A DNA stretch of 64,000 bases from a virus, in the IMG/VR virus record IMGVR_UViG_3300042402_002564, positions 1 through 64,000 of that record; one strand, 5' to 3'. How positions within the stretch are numbered: the first letter of the stretch is position 1; each line of letters opens with the position of its first letter. The notes under the pieces are model-generated. The model saw only the letters and a list, made by a program, of their open reading frames with translations. It was not told the DNA's origin and did not search any database. Positions 48,028 to 57,130 of this stretch are shown one piece after another. Position numbers and translations under genes: made by a program.

Positions 48028-50367
48028 TTAATCGTAATATCTAGGATTATCTGCTCTCTTAAGGGTTCTGGACAAATATTGTTCAGAACCTTTTTTGTAT
48101 GTCATAAGATTTTCAATGTCATCAAATACAATACTTATATAATCTGGTTTCAGAACATAAATTGATCTTTTACGTTCTTCGAGTTCAATCTCATATTCAT
48201 AGTTTGTTACTGGTTTTGATACTCTTCTTCCTTCAATTTCGACAACTTTTCTTTCTTTTATGTCGTAATATTGTACACCATCTGATATTTTTCTATACCA
48301 ATTAAATCCATTATATTTCCACAACTGTCCATTAATTTCAAATACTTCATCTACTTGTGGTTCGTAGATGTTTCCTGGAGGACTAATTGTTACTTGTGGT
48401 GCTGTCTCATACCCTCTTCCTGGATTTGAGAGTATTAAATCAATAATTACTCCATCTTCAACTACAGCTCTTCCAGATGCTTGGATAGGGTCTAACGGTG
48501 GTTGTATTGTGATTTGGGGTGGTTCTCTGTAATTGTATCCTGGATCTGTTATTATTATTTGATTTACTGTTCCATCAGCAAAAAGTGCATAACCTTGAGT
48601 TGTTCTTGATGGAATTGGTGGTTGAATAGTAATCGTTGGTGGTACAGTGTAACCCCCACCAGGATTAGTTAATACAAATGATCCTATATTTTCTCCATCT
48701 AGTGTTACATATCCTCTTGCTTGCAAATCAATATTATAACCATATGCTTTTCTTGTAGATGAACCTGAAATAATTAATCTGGTTCTTGCAGAATCTATAA
48801 AAACATCTTGTGGATATAAATCTTTAGATGAAAAATCTAAACTTGTTAAAAGACTTGCAGTTGTAATATCCCACGCAGTCGTTAAAGTAAAAGCATATAC
48901 TGTGTTTAATCCACCTACAAATAAATCTTTACCAGTATCATTGAAGTTAAATCCTAAATTACTAAAATCATTTGTAATTGCGGAAAGATTTAATGAAGAT
49001 ACTTGTATTGGTGATAATGTTGTAATGTCCCAAGCAACTGCTAAAGAATATTTTCTAATTGTGTCTGGAGAGTCTCCATCTAAAAGATAAATAAATCTTC
49101 CGTTATCTTGAAATCTTACCCCAGCGGCACCAATTGTTGATATGTTGGATTTATAAGTTACTGATGTTAATAACCAAGGATTTCCTAAAGTATATTGAGC
49201 AACTTTAAATCCACTTGATGTCAGTCCAGAAACATACATCCTTGTACCATCTGGACTGAATTCTACTCCAGTTGCATAAGTAAATGATACTCCAACGGTT
49301 AGGTTATATGTGCCAACATAAGATGCTGATGTGATATCCCAAGGTACTGTTAAAGTATATTGTTCTATTCTGCCTTGTGTATAACCAGATGCTCCATGGG
49401 CAGTGTACATTCTGTCTCCATCTGGAGATATGTACATTCCTTCAAGACCAGTATTAATTGTTTGTGAAGGCATCTCACCCAAGAATATCGCATTACTGAT
49501 AATATCCTCTGGGTAAGAAAACTCTAATGTAGGTAAAAATGTATAACCATCTCCAGAATTTCCTATGGAAACTGAGGTTACTGTTCCTGCTGTACCTATA
49601 GTAACATTAAATTCTGGAGGTATAGTTGGTGGTGGTGGCGTAAATGATACTAATGGTTGATATGTGTAACCTCTACCAGAGTCTACAATTGATACTGAAG
49701 CAACTTCTCTTTCACCTAAAACTGTTGATAATACCGCTGTAGCAATAGCAACTCTTCCTTGTGGTGGAGTCTCAATATAAATTTGTACATTATCGTCATA
49801 AGCAGTACCAGCATTAATTAAGTTTAAATTTACAATGCTAGAATTACTTATTGCTGATGATGCAGTCGCTTGTTCACCAGGTATTGCTGTTGGTAATTCT
49901 ATATCACTATCTAACTCTAATGTATATTCTGGTGCTTTATAAAATCCTTCATCTACAATGGTTCCATTAGGAACAATTGTGATAGAATTGGCAGTTTTAT
50001 ATTCTATTGTCTCGTAATGGTGTATTCCAGAATAAAGATTTTCATACGAACCATATTTTTCTAGTAGATATTTGTCGAGAGCATATTGTGTTTTTGGCCA
50101 TTCATCATAGACATTTAATATATTATTTGACAATAAAACTACCCAGTCTAATGTAGAATCATCATAAAGATTCTTTGCAACATTATCTGGGCGTTCATCG
50201 CCAATAATGTCATACTTTGTAAAGTATTTTAAATTACCAAAAATATCGTCTCTTATTTTACCCCTCTTAAATAAATTCTTTACAGTTACATAATCATTAA
50301 GATTCCTCTTTCCTGGGAATCTACTTACATATTCAAAATTGGGTACGTTTCTAAAATAGAATGCCAT
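48028..50367 (-). CDS. gp53: Baseplate wedge protein gp53 with inserted beta-propeller and GxGY repeats
   Basis: The N-terminal 125 residues match gp53 (FKRGKIRDDIFGNLKYF, DERPDNVAKNLYDDSTLDWV, LSNNILNVYDEWPKTQ). T4 gp53 is 196 residues; this one is 779. The extra part holds GxGYxxxPxVxIxPP repeats (about 225-275 and 555-660). Five blade-like repeats of the form FSPDGTRMYVSG, then QYTLxxPWDITxAS (about 295-545), look like a beta-propeller. A conserved end follows from about 665. It forms part of the baseplate wedge on the late reverse-strand operon. The propeller may face outward and bind host surface; that is inference. Confidence 0.85.
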   Translation of the reverse strand: MAFYFRNVPNFEYVSRFPGKRNLNDYVTVKNLFKRGKIRDDIFGNLKYFTKYDIIGDERPDNVAKNLYDDSTLDWVVLLSNNILNVYDEWPKTQYALDKYLLEKYGSYENLYSGIHHYETIEYKTANSITIVPNGTIVDEGFYKAPEYTLELDSDIELPTAIPGEQATASSAISNSSIVNLNLINAGTAYDDNVQIYIETPPQGRVAIATAVLSTVLGEREVASVSIVDSGRGYTYQPLVSFTPPPPTIPPEFNVTIGTAGTVTSVSIGNSGDGYTFLPTLEFSYPEDIISNAIFLGEMPSQTINTGLEGMYISPDGDRMYTAHGASGYTQGRIEQYTLTVPWDITSASYVGTYNLTVGVSFTYATGVEFSPDGTRMYVSGLTSSGFKVAQYTLGNPWLLTSVTYKSNISTIGAAGVRFQDNGRFIYLLDGDSPDTIRKYSLAVAWDITTLSPIQVSSLNLSAITNDFSNLGFNFNDTGKDLFVGGLNTVYAFTLTTAWDITTASLLTSLDFSSKDLYPQDVFIDSARTRLIISGSSTRKAYGYNIDLQARGYVTLDGENIGSFVLTNPGGGYTVPPTITIQPPIPSRTTQGYALFADGTVNQIIITDPGYNYREPPQITIQPPLDPIQASGRAVVEDGVIIDLILSNPGRGYETAPQVTISPPGNIYEPQVDEVFEINGQLWKYNGFNWYRKISDGVQYYDIKERKVVEIEGRRVSKPVTNYEYEIELEERKRSIYVLKPDYISIVFDDIENLMTYKKGSEQYLSRTLKRADNPRYYD

Positions 50368-50369
50368 TT

Positions 50370-51800
50370 TTAGTAACCTATTTCGCTAGAAGAATCGTCA
50401 TAATCTTTTGCGTATATTGGTTCAAGTTCCATAAATTGTAAACTTAAAGTATACGAAAACATTGAGTGACTTTTATTGTCCCCATCTTCCATGAAATCTT
50501 CATTAAATGTCATATAAGAACCATCTGGAGTGTAGTCAACACTGCACGCTTGTAATGCACATTTCTTTATTTTGTTAATTCCCTTGTGTGGTTTTCCCTG
50601 ATAGAAATATGAGATTTCATAAACACATGGAGCTTTTAAAAACAAATCTTTTGGAGTAGTTACTACTGCCATAGTTTGTTTAAAAAATCTAATAATTCCT
50701 TTTACTTGTTCTGCCTCTTTTATAGATCTTGGTGATAATTTAAAATTAAATGTAAAAGGTCTCAGTGTTGGTCCATCAAATAGTAATTCTAAATTTGGAT
50801 TTACAATTGCACCAGTTAATCTTGCCGCTAGATTTGTTTGTACTGCTTGTTCTGCTGCATATAATGCCACAAAGTTTTGTATTTGTGATGATACCTCACC
50901 GTCTTGGGTAGTTCTTAATGCATTTGATAATGCTGCTTTAGCACCTTCCACACCATTGTTTATAGTTCCTAGGGACAAATTTGCCCCTCCCATTTGTAAA
51001 GGTGTTATTGTCCCTTCATTCCACTTAACACCATTTTGGTCTGTAATTGATGGTTGAATTGGAAGTCTTACGGATCCTTTTATTTCTTGCTTTAAATCAC
51101 GTTCTTTAAAACTAAAGATATCTCCACTAGCACCACCAACATCTCTTCCACCATATTTAAATGCTTTGAAAATAATGTAATCTATTGATTGTGTTCCTTC
51201 GTTTAATGGATATCTATAATCTGCATATTCACCTCTTTGACCAACACCTTTAAAATCTAAATTTGCTATCCCAGATATATTTACTGAAGTTGCTGTAGTA
51301 TCTTGACCATTTTGATTATTAACATCACCGCCTGTTGGTGGGGTGTCTGCAGGATTTGATGTATCTGGTGGAGTTATAACTCTTTTTTGTTCTTCTTTTG
51401 AGCTTATGCCACTATTTTCAAGTGTTCTTGTTACTTCCGTAGATGTATTTTGGTATAATTTTCCATTTTGGTTTGTTAAGGAACTTGCTTCTGAAGCACT
51501 TAAAATTTGCTTTCCGTCAGAAGATTTTAATAAATCCCAAGATGTTCCATTATTTGTTCTTGCTACTGGAACCCAACTACCATTTCCAGTTACTACTCCA
51601 GTTAAATTATTTACTCCTTGCCACTTATATAATGTAGTTGTTCCTCCAGTAACTGCAGTTCCTCCAGATTGCTGAGAAACTGCAGTAGATGTCCTATAAA
51701 GACCACTAACTCCAGTGGATGATCTAGCACTTCCACTAGTTTTAGATGAAAATTCTCCACTACAAATTTGACCTTGGGGACATTGAAAGTTTCCTGCCAT
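50370..51800 (-). CDS. gp48: Baseplate tail tube cap gp48
   Basis: The 476-residue protein has the gp48/gp54-type core LELLFDGPTLRPFTFNFKLS, then PRSIKEAEQVKGIIRFFKQT, LKAPCVYEISYFY, CALQACSVDYTPDG and SYTLSLQFMELEPIYA (about 310-465). gp48 caps the baseplate and starts the tail tube. The N-terminal 150 residues are Ser/Thr/Gly-rich and low complexity (KTSGSARSSTGVSGLYRTST), longer than in T4 gp48 (364). Position between gp53 and the gp4 locus fits. The low-complexity part may have been acquired from a fibre gene. Confidence 0.8.
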   Translation of the reverse strand: MAGNFQCPQGQICSGEFSSKTSGSARSSTGVSGLYRTSTAVSQQSGGTAVTGGTTTLYKWQGVNNLTGVVTGNGSWVPVARTNNGTSWDLLKSSDGKQILSASEASSLTNQNGKLYQNTSTEVTRTLENSGISSKEEQKRVITPPDTSNPADTPPTGGDVNNQNGQDTTATSVNISGIANLDFKGVGQRGEYADYRYPLNEGTQSIDYIIFKAFKYGGRDVGGASGDIFSFKERDLKQEIKGSVRLPIQPSITDQNGVKWNEGTITPLQMGGANLSLGTINNGVEGAKAALSNALRTTQDGEVSSQIQNFVALYAAEQAVQTNLAARLTGAIVNPNLELLFDGPTLRPFTFNFKLSPRSIKEAEQVKGIIRFFKQTMAVVTTPKDLFLKAPCVYEISYFYQGKPHKGINKIKKCALQACSVDYTPDGSYMTFNEDFMEDGDNKSHSMFSYTLSLQFMELEPIYAKDYDDSSSEIGY

Positions 51801-51802
51801 TA

Positions 51803-52444
51803 TCAGTTCCCCCTAAAGTCTAAATCATTTTTGCCGTATCCTTTATAATTTCTTACTCCTCTTAGCATTTTCTTAAATGTTTTGTTAGTGTCTTTCCAAA
51901 CATCAGTTACTAAAATGGATTTTTCTCTACCTTCTTTTATTGATACAAAAGATTCAATTGGTATATTTATGGCAGTCATCCATTCGTCAAATGCTATATC
52001 TAATAATAAACCTTTAATTTGATTCATATTATATTTAGACACAGAACTATATGGTAAATTTAATCTACCTTCCATTAAATTTTCGGTTATGATTTGTCTC
52101 TTAATTGGGTCAATATAATGCAAATTACTCCCAGTAAAAGAATTTCCAGAAGTTGAAATTACATATACTAAAGGATTTCTATCAAAGTATTTTAAATTTT
52201 TTGATGATGCTTCATACTGAAACATCATTAGATGACCAGATTTTGGAATTCTTCTTAGTACATTTTTATCTTTACTTCCTTCTTCTCCATTATCTTGTTG
52301 CTCATCTAATATTAATCTTTGTGGATCATTTTTATATTTTTCTGATAATCTTTTAAAGGCTCTTCTGTAGAAAATTGATGATCTTCCTTTTCCTTCTAGG
52401 TTTACTTCTTCGTTAATTTCCTCAAACAGAGTTTTTTTAGACAT
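51803..52444 (-). CDS. Conserved virion protein between gp4 and gp48 (possibly gp2-like)
   Basis: The 213-residue protein begins MSKKTLFEEINEEVNLEGKG and has a central PKSGHLMMFQYEASSKNL, FDRNPLVYVISTSGNSFTG, NLHYIDPIKRQIITENLM. The YFDRNPLV[YL]V and xNLHY pattern occurs in T4-like head/tail completion proteins. A gp2 (DNA end protector) role is possible. It shares one base with gp4 (TAATG on the reverse strand). The precise role cannot be set without a profile search. Confidence 0.5.
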   Translation of the reverse strand: MSKKTLFEEINEEVNLEGKGRSSIFYRRAFKRLSEKYKNDPQRLILDEQQDNGEEGSKDKNVLRRIPKSGHLMMFQYEASSKNLKYFDRNPLVYVISTSGNSFTGSNLHYIDPIKRQIITENLMEGRLNLPYSSVSKYNMNQIKGLLLDIAFDEWMTAINIPIESFVSIKEGREKSILVTDVWKDTNKTFKKMLRGVRNYKGYGKNDLDFRGN

Positions 52445-52887
52445 TATTTTATACCTAAATCGTCTTCTGTTATAATTTTAAATTCTAAAAGTCTATCTTT
52501 ACACCACTCTTCTGCAGCCTTCCATTTGGCTTTATTTACTTCATATAACTGAGATTCATATAAAAAAGATTTTGTTATTCTTGATTTTTTCTTTGGTGGG
52601 GCAGTTTGTCTTTTTGGTTTTACTTCAACTACGTATGTTTTTATAGACCCTCTTTTATCTCTCATCTTTACTATAAAGTCTGGAAAATACTTATGAACTT
52701 TTCTATCAATTGGTGATATGTAAGGAATAAAAAATTCCTCACTTGCCCACTCTAAAATATTTTCATTTAAGTCGCACCATTGACAAAATTTGCGTTCCCA
52801 ACTACTTCTACAAATAATATTATTAGGATTACCTTTATATTTTTGTGGGTTTGATGGTCGGTACTTGCTTTTTATACTTTCGTTCAT
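52444..52887 (-). CDS. gp4: Head completion protein gp4
   Basis: The 147-residue protein equals T4 gp4 (150) in length and has the nuclease-fold-like RSSWERKFCQWCDLNENILEWASE, HKYFPDFIVKMRDKRG and YVVEVKPKRQTAPPKKKSR. This gives the D and E-x-K positions of a PD-(D/E)XK fold. gp4 completes the filled head before tail joining. It is the first gene of the reverse-strand operon, read from a late promoter at 52926-52919. Confidence 0.83.
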   Translation of the reverse strand: MNESIKSKYRPSNPQKYKGNPNNIICRSSWERKFCQWCDLNENILEWASEEFFIPYISPIDRKVHKYFPDFIVKMRDKRGSIKTYVVEVKPKRQTAPPKKKSRITKSFLYESQLYEVNKAKWKAAEEWCKDRLLEFKIITEDDLGIK

Positions 52888-52918
52888 AAATTAACTACAT
52901 AGTATATAATAGTAAAAA

Positions 52919-52926
52919 TATTTATA
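52919..52926 (-). promoter_or_regulatory. T4-type late promoter on reverse strand (TATAAATA)
   Basis: The reverse strand reads TATAAATA 31 bases before the gp4 ATG at 52887. It lies one base from the ATG of the divergent forward gene at 52928, so the two operons share a 40-base intergenic region. Confidence 0.85.
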
Positions 52927-52927
52927 G

Positions 52928-53791
52928 ATGACTGGTAAAAGTCTTCCACCAATAAATCCTGGAGTATCCATGTCTAGAATAAAAAGCAGGTTATTGCAAC
53001 CTGCTTTGACTTCTAATTATTCTGTTATAATTACTCCTCCAGGTAAAGCATCTTTTCCTAGACAATCTGGAGATAAAGGTTTTGCCTTATCATTTATAGA
53101 AACCCAATTAGGTGAACAAATAGATAATGAAATATTAGAATTATCCTGCTCTGAAGCATCTCTTCCAGGGTCATCTTTTGCAACTATTGATATTAGTAAT
53201 GATTATATGGGAATAACACAAAAACATGCTTATAGGAGATTATATGATGACAGGGCAGACTTTACTTTTTATGTAACTCAAAATAGTAATTATTATCAAA
53301 TAAGATTTTTTGAAGCATGGATGAGATATATTGCAAATGAACAGTATATTCAAGGAGTATCTGCTAATGATAAATTATCGGGGGCATCAATATCTAGAGT
53401 TCAATATCCAGAATTTTATAAATCAGTTATTCAAATTGCCAAATATGAAAGAGACTATGGAACAGGAAGATCACCGACATCACCAATACTAATTTATAAA
53501 TTTATAGAGGCATTTCCTATAAGTATTAATTCTATTCCAGTATCTTATGAATCTTCTTCTTTATTAAAAGTTACCGTATCTTTTTCTTATACTAGATATG
53601 TCATTGATGACTTGACTACAGTTGCAGAATCGACAGTACCAAGTAGAAATCCAAATTCAATTGGAAATCCAGATGTTCCTTCTGGAACAACAACAGTACA
53701 GTTAAATGGACCAAGATCTACGGATATACCTAGAAATGTTACTTTACAAGATGGAAGATCTACATTAGCCCAATTGAATGATGGTGTATAA
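52928..53791 (+). CDS. gp54: Baseplate tail tube initiator gp54
   Basis: The 287-residue protein has the tail-tube fold seen in gp19 and gp54. ILELSCSEASLPGSSFATID, ITQKHAYRRLYDDRADFTFY, IRFFEAWMRYIANEQ, SINSIPVSYESSSLLKVTVSFSYTRY (quoted as INSIPVSYESSSLLKV and FSYTRY) are typical. gp54 starts polymerisation of the tail tube on the baseplate. It is the first forward gene of the hub operon, divergent from gp4. A short Pro/Ser-rich C-tail (residues 215-287) is unlike T4. Confidence 0.82.
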   Translation: MTGKSLPPINPGVSMSRIKSRLLQPALTSNYSVIITPPGKASFPRQSGDKGFALSFIETQLGEQIDNEILELSCSEASLPGSSFATIDISNDYMGITQKHAYRRLYDDRADFTFYVTQNSNYYQIRFFEAWMRYIANEQYIQGVSANDKLSGASISRVQYPEFYKSVIQIAKYERDYGTGRSPTSPILIYKFIEAFPISINSIPVSYESSSLLKVTVSFSYTRYVIDDLTTVAESTVPSRNPNSIGNPDVPSGTTTVQLNGPRSTDIPRNVTLQDGRSTLAQLNDGV

Positions 53792-53805
53792 GTTCTTAAA
53801 AGCAC

Positions 53806-53813
53806 AATAAATA
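53806..53813 (+). promoter_or_regulatory. Late promoter (AATAAATA) before gp26
   Basis: AATAAATA matches NATAAATA and lies 25 bases before the gp26 ATG at 53839, in a 47-base gap. Confidence 0.7.
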
Positions 53814-53838
53814 AAGTAACTGAATTTTATAGGAGATT

Positions 53839-54558
53839 ATGCCTTTACCAAAAATTTCTGCCCCAACATATGAGTTGGAATTGCCTTCAACTGGTCAAGT
53901 TATACAATATAGACCTTTTTTAGTAAGAGAAGAAAAATTATTAGTTCTTGCTTTAGAAAGTGAAGATACAAAACAAATTACTACAGCAATTAAAACAGTT
54001 ATTAAAAATTGTATTATTACAAAAAATATAAAAGTAGAATCGTTACCAACTTTTGATATTGAATATTTGTTCTTAAATATTCGTGGAAAATCTGTTGGGG
54101 AAGAACTTGAAGTTAATATTATTTGTCCTGATGACGAACAGACTACAGTGCCTGTGACTATTAATATTGATGATATTCAAGTACAAAAAAATGATAAGCA
54201 CAAAACGCAGATTAAAATTGATGACTCTATAATGATGGAAATGAAGTATCCTTCATTGGATCAATTTATTAAGAGTAACTTTGATTTTAGTGGTAATAGT
54301 AATATGGAGCAATCTTTTGATTTAGTTGCTTCTTGTGTTGATAAAATTTATACTGAGGATGAAGCATGGTCTTCCTCTGATGTAACTAAAAAAGAATTAA
54401 TAGAATTTTTAGATCAGATGAATTCTTCTCAATTTAAAATGATTGAAGAATTTTTTGATACTATGCCAAAACTTTCTCATGAAATTAAAGTTACTAATCC
54501 CAACACTGGGGTTGAGAGCACTGTCGTTCTGGAGGGTCTGTCGAGTTTTTTCGTATAG
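53839..54558 (+). CDS. gp26: Baseplate hub assembly protein gp26 (shifted product reaches 54737)
   Basis: The 239-residue zero-frame product matches gp26-type proteins. It has YELELPSTGQVIQYRPFLVR, VLALESEDTKQITTAIKTVI, KNIKVESLPTFDIEYLFLNI and PSLDQFIKSNF. gp26 is a baseplate hub assembly factor in T4. The last codons AGT TTT TTC GTA TAG contain a classic T TTT TTC slip site with an upstream GGAGGG. A -1 shift would bypass the stop and add the downstream 55-residue frame to give 299 residues. It directly precedes two tape-measure-like genes, the position of tail assembly chaperones with programmed frameshifts in other tailed phages. An AGGAG site precedes the start. Confidence 0.85.
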   Translation: MPLPKISAPTYELELPSTGQVIQYRPFLVREEKLLVLALESEDTKQITTAIKTVIKNCIITKNIKVESLPTFDIEYLFLNIRGKSVGEELEVNIICPDDEQTTVPVTINIDDIQVQKNDKHKTQIKIDDSIMMEMKYPSLDQFIKSNFDFSGNSNMEQSFDLVASCVDKIYTEDEAWSSSDVTKKELIEFLDQMNSSQFKMIEEFFDTMPKLSHEIKVTNPNTGVESTVVLEGLSSFFV

Positions 54559-54575
54559 CCCTGGTCCACATGGAC
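54531..54575 (+). other. Predicted programmed -1 ribosomal frameshift site
   Basis: GGAGGG (54531-54536) is an internal Shine-Dalgarno-like element. Nine bases later the heptamer T TTT TTC (54546-54552) is in the right phase for -1 slippage. The zero-frame stop TAG is at 54556-54558. A small hairpin, GTCC/GGAC with loop ACAT (54564-54575), follows. The -1 frame is open from the slip site through 54737. No ribosome binding site precedes the ATG at 54570, so frameshifting is the more likely way to express this frame. Confidence 0.8.
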
Positions 54576-54737
54576 TTAGAGAATTATTATAAATTAACTT
54601 TCTCTTTAATTCAGTATCATAAATATTCATTAACAGAGATTGAAAATTTGATACCGTGGGAGCGGGATATTTACGTTACTTTATTGAAGGCTCACTTGGA
54701 AGAAGAAAAACTTAAACAGCAACAAAATGGCGGCTAA
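54570..54737 (+). CDS. Downstream half of the gp26 frameshift product (T-like, 55 aa frame)
   Basis: The 55-residue frame (MDLENYYKLTFSLIQYHKYS, LTEIENLIPWERDIYVTLLK, AHLEEEKLKQQQNGG) has the look of the gpT-like part of tail assembly chaperones, with the IENLIPWERxxYVxLL motif. It has an ATG but no Shine-Dalgarno site. It lies in the -1 frame relative to gp26, which reaches it through the slip site at 54546. It overlaps the tape-measure-like gene by 11 bases. In the fusion, RIALVH links the two parts. Confidence 0.72.
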   Translation: MDLENYYKLTFSLIQYHKYSLTEIENLIPWERDIYVTLLKAHLEEEKLKQQQNGG

Positions 54738-57129
54738 TAAACCAAAGTTTATCGATAAATTTTGGCCAATATCTACTATTGTAGCAAGTAGAACTGGGCA
54801 ATACAAAAAAATACTTGCTCAACGAATGGAGAAGAGCAAGTATTTAATCGAGAATAACTTTGGTGTAAAGGCAGATAAAGTAGTAGATACTTTTATTAAA
54901 GCATATTTGTCTTCTGATAAGGATTATCCAGCACCAATTGAGTCTGTACAAAATCCACAATCTAATAAAGACTTTAGTTTACGTGATCAATATATTTTAT
55001 TTTTGTGGAATTATTATGTAAATGATAAAAGTAAAAAAACAAAAATACCAAAAGAAGTTCCTCCCAAAGAACAGTCTAAAGGAAATATTTCAGATCCTTC
55101 TGGTGCATTAACCTTATATGAAGGTATCAAAGAAGAAGATTTAATTAATGAAGAAATTGATGAAAGAATATTAAAAATACTTGGAATACAAGATGTTTTT
55201 GATATTGATTATGGTACTTATTTGAGTTTGCTAAAAGAAAAATTAGTAACCATAAGTATGGGGGATAAAAAAATCCCCAGAGAAGAGCAGATATTATTAC
55301 AAGATGAATTTAAAAGAGTAAAAGGAAAAGTTGGTAGATTTAAAGTAAGAAGTAAAAAAATAAATGCTGATAATATTGGAACAACAGGTCCGATAAGAGT
55401 ATCAAGGCAGCAATATTTTCTTGCTGGAAAAGTTTCTGTACCTGATGTTTCTAGAGAATCTGCAAACATTGGAAGTTCTATAAAAAAAGATATAGAAGCA
55501 ATAAAAAATTCTATAGTTTCTATTGCCTCTCTTCTTGCATCTCAAAATAAACTGATTCAAAAAGATGCGGATAATCAAAGAAAAATTGCTGAGAATTTAA
55601 AAAGAGGTAAAAGAGAGGAAGACCTAGAAAAAAAAGATAACAAGTTAAAAACATTAGCATCAAAAGTCTTAGCACCATTCCAAAGTATTCTTGACAAAAT
55701 AATTAATTTTATTGTTTGGACTTTACTTGGTCGTTTGATGGTCAAGTTTATAGATTGGATATCAGACAAAAAGAATAAGAAGAAAATTGATACTTTAGTT
55801 AGATTTATTGGTGATTGGTGGCCTGCTTTATTGGGGGCATTTCTATTATTCGCAACTCCTTTAGGCGGATTTGTTAGATCTATTATTGGAACGGTTGCTA
55901 AATTAACATTTAGATTGAGTAAATTTGCAATCCCTAAACTTCTTAATTTTGTAAAGGCAAATCCTGTTGCGGCAGCTCTTATTGGTGGTAGTATTGCTGC
56001 TGGGGTTGGTGCTTATGCATCCACACAACAAGTAGATAAGACTAGAAAAGAAAACAAAAAATCAGATCCTTCTACAGTACTACCTCAAGAAACTGCAAAA
56101 ACTGGTAAAGCACCAGGTGCTGCACAGTTATCGCAAGAGCAAATACAAAGTCGTGGATTTAATATGTTTAGGGGTGGAGGACTAATCCCTAAATTTGGAG
56201 ATTATCAAAAACCAACTCCAATTAGAGATATTGGATTTGAAAGTGGTGGTGCTATAACCGATGATACTGGTGTTAGAATTGCTGGTGCTGGAAAGGATAC
56301 TCAATTAATTGCTGCTCAACCTGGAGAGATTGTTATTTCTAAACCAGCAGTTGATAAGTATGGGGCAAACTTCTTTTTAGGATTAAACAAGTCTGGTGGG
56401 GGAACCAATGTTCCTAAGATGGTGAACAATATTCAACTAGCTGCTGGTGGAGGAATGGTTGGAACAATAGTTCCAGAAAAACCATCTGCTGCTGCTAAAA
56501 AATCTGTTTTTAATCCTGAGGTTGCTAATAAAAAATCTATGATGGGTCTTAATAATATTATGAATGTGACTAATTCTTTTGACCAAAATAAAAAAATGAC
56601 AACTCCAACAAAAATGTTTGGAGATACCGCAGATACTTTACAAAATACACCAACTACAAATAAAAAATCAAATCAAAAAACATCTTCCATTAAACCATTT
56701 TCCCTTAAACCATCAAGAATACAACCAAATAATAAACCATCCAATTTACAAATATCTAATGATACAAACTCAGTTCCGATAAAAGACGCTGCGTTACAAT
56801 CATTTAGACCATTATCTCAAAAAATGCCTTTCATTGTACCATTCATTAATAATGCAATGACAATGATAAGTGGTGTGGGTGATACTTTAGTCGATCTTAG
56901 AAAAAGAAATATTAATATACAACCAAATATTAAGCAGTATATTCCAGAACCACCTAGTGTAAAATCAAAATCAAATATTATTACATTACCACCTGTTATA
57001 AAACAGTCAACTGAATCTTCTGGAACTAAAATGAGTGCTATAAGAGATGTGGAAGATTTCCCTGCATTTATGATGAGTTCTCATCGAAAAAATAATATTC
57101 AAATATACGGAATAGGTGGTATAAACTAA
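54727..57129 (+). CDS. Tape-measure-like tail hub protein 1 (800 aa)
   Basis: The 800-residue protein has a charged N-terminal half with coiled-coil stretches (about 245-310). Then come hydrophobic segments at about 327-345, 364-383 and 407-428 (WWPALLGAFLLFATPLGG, VAAALIGGSIAAGVGAYAS). At about 530 is PGEIVISKPAVDKYGANFF, the tape-measure end motif PGE-[FIV]-[VI]-x-x-x-A-V-x-x-[YF]-G. It follows the chaperone-like frameshift gene, as tape measures do. It may fill the gp29 role, alone or with the next gene. The C-terminal 250 residues are low complexity and Lys/Pro/Asn-rich. Confidence 0.7.
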   Translation: MAANKPKFIDKFWPISTIVASRTGQYKKILAQRMEKSKYLIENNFGVKADKVVDTFIKAYLSSDKDYPAPIESVQNPQSNKDFSLRDQYILFLWNYYVNDKSKKTKIPKEVPPKEQSKGNISDPSGALTLYEGIKEEDLINEEIDERILKILGIQDVFDIDYGTYLSLLKEKLVTISMGDKKIPREEQILLQDEFKRVKGKVGRFKVRSKKINADNIGTTGPIRVSRQQYFLAGKVSVPDVSRESANIGSSIKKDIEAIKNSIVSIASLLASQNKLIQKDADNQRKIAENLKRGKREEDLEKKDNKLKTLASKVLAPFQSILDKIINFIVWTLLGRLMVKFIDWISDKKNKKKIDTLVRFIGDWWPALLGAFLLFATPLGGFVRSIIGTVAKLTFRLSKFAIPKLLNFVKANPVAAALIGGSIAAGVGAYASTQQVDKTRKENKKSDPSTVLPQETAKTGKAPGAAQLSQEQIQSRGFNMFRGGGLIPKFGDYQKPTPIRDIGFESGGAITDDTGVRIAGAGKDTQLIAAQPGEIVISKPAVDKYGANFFLGLNKSGGGTNVPKMVNNIQLAAGGGMVGTIVPEKPSAAAKKSVFNPEVANKKSMMGLNNIMNVTNSFDQNKKMTTPTKMFGDTADTLQNTPTTNKKSNQKTSSIKPFSLKPSRIQPNNKPSNLQISNDTNSVPIKDAALQSFRPLSQKMPFIVPFINNAMTMISGVGDTLVDLRKRNINIQPNIKQYIPEPPSVKSKSNIITLPPVIKQSTESSGTKMSAIRDVEDFPAFMMSSHRKNNIQIYGIGGIN

Positions 57130-57130
57130 A

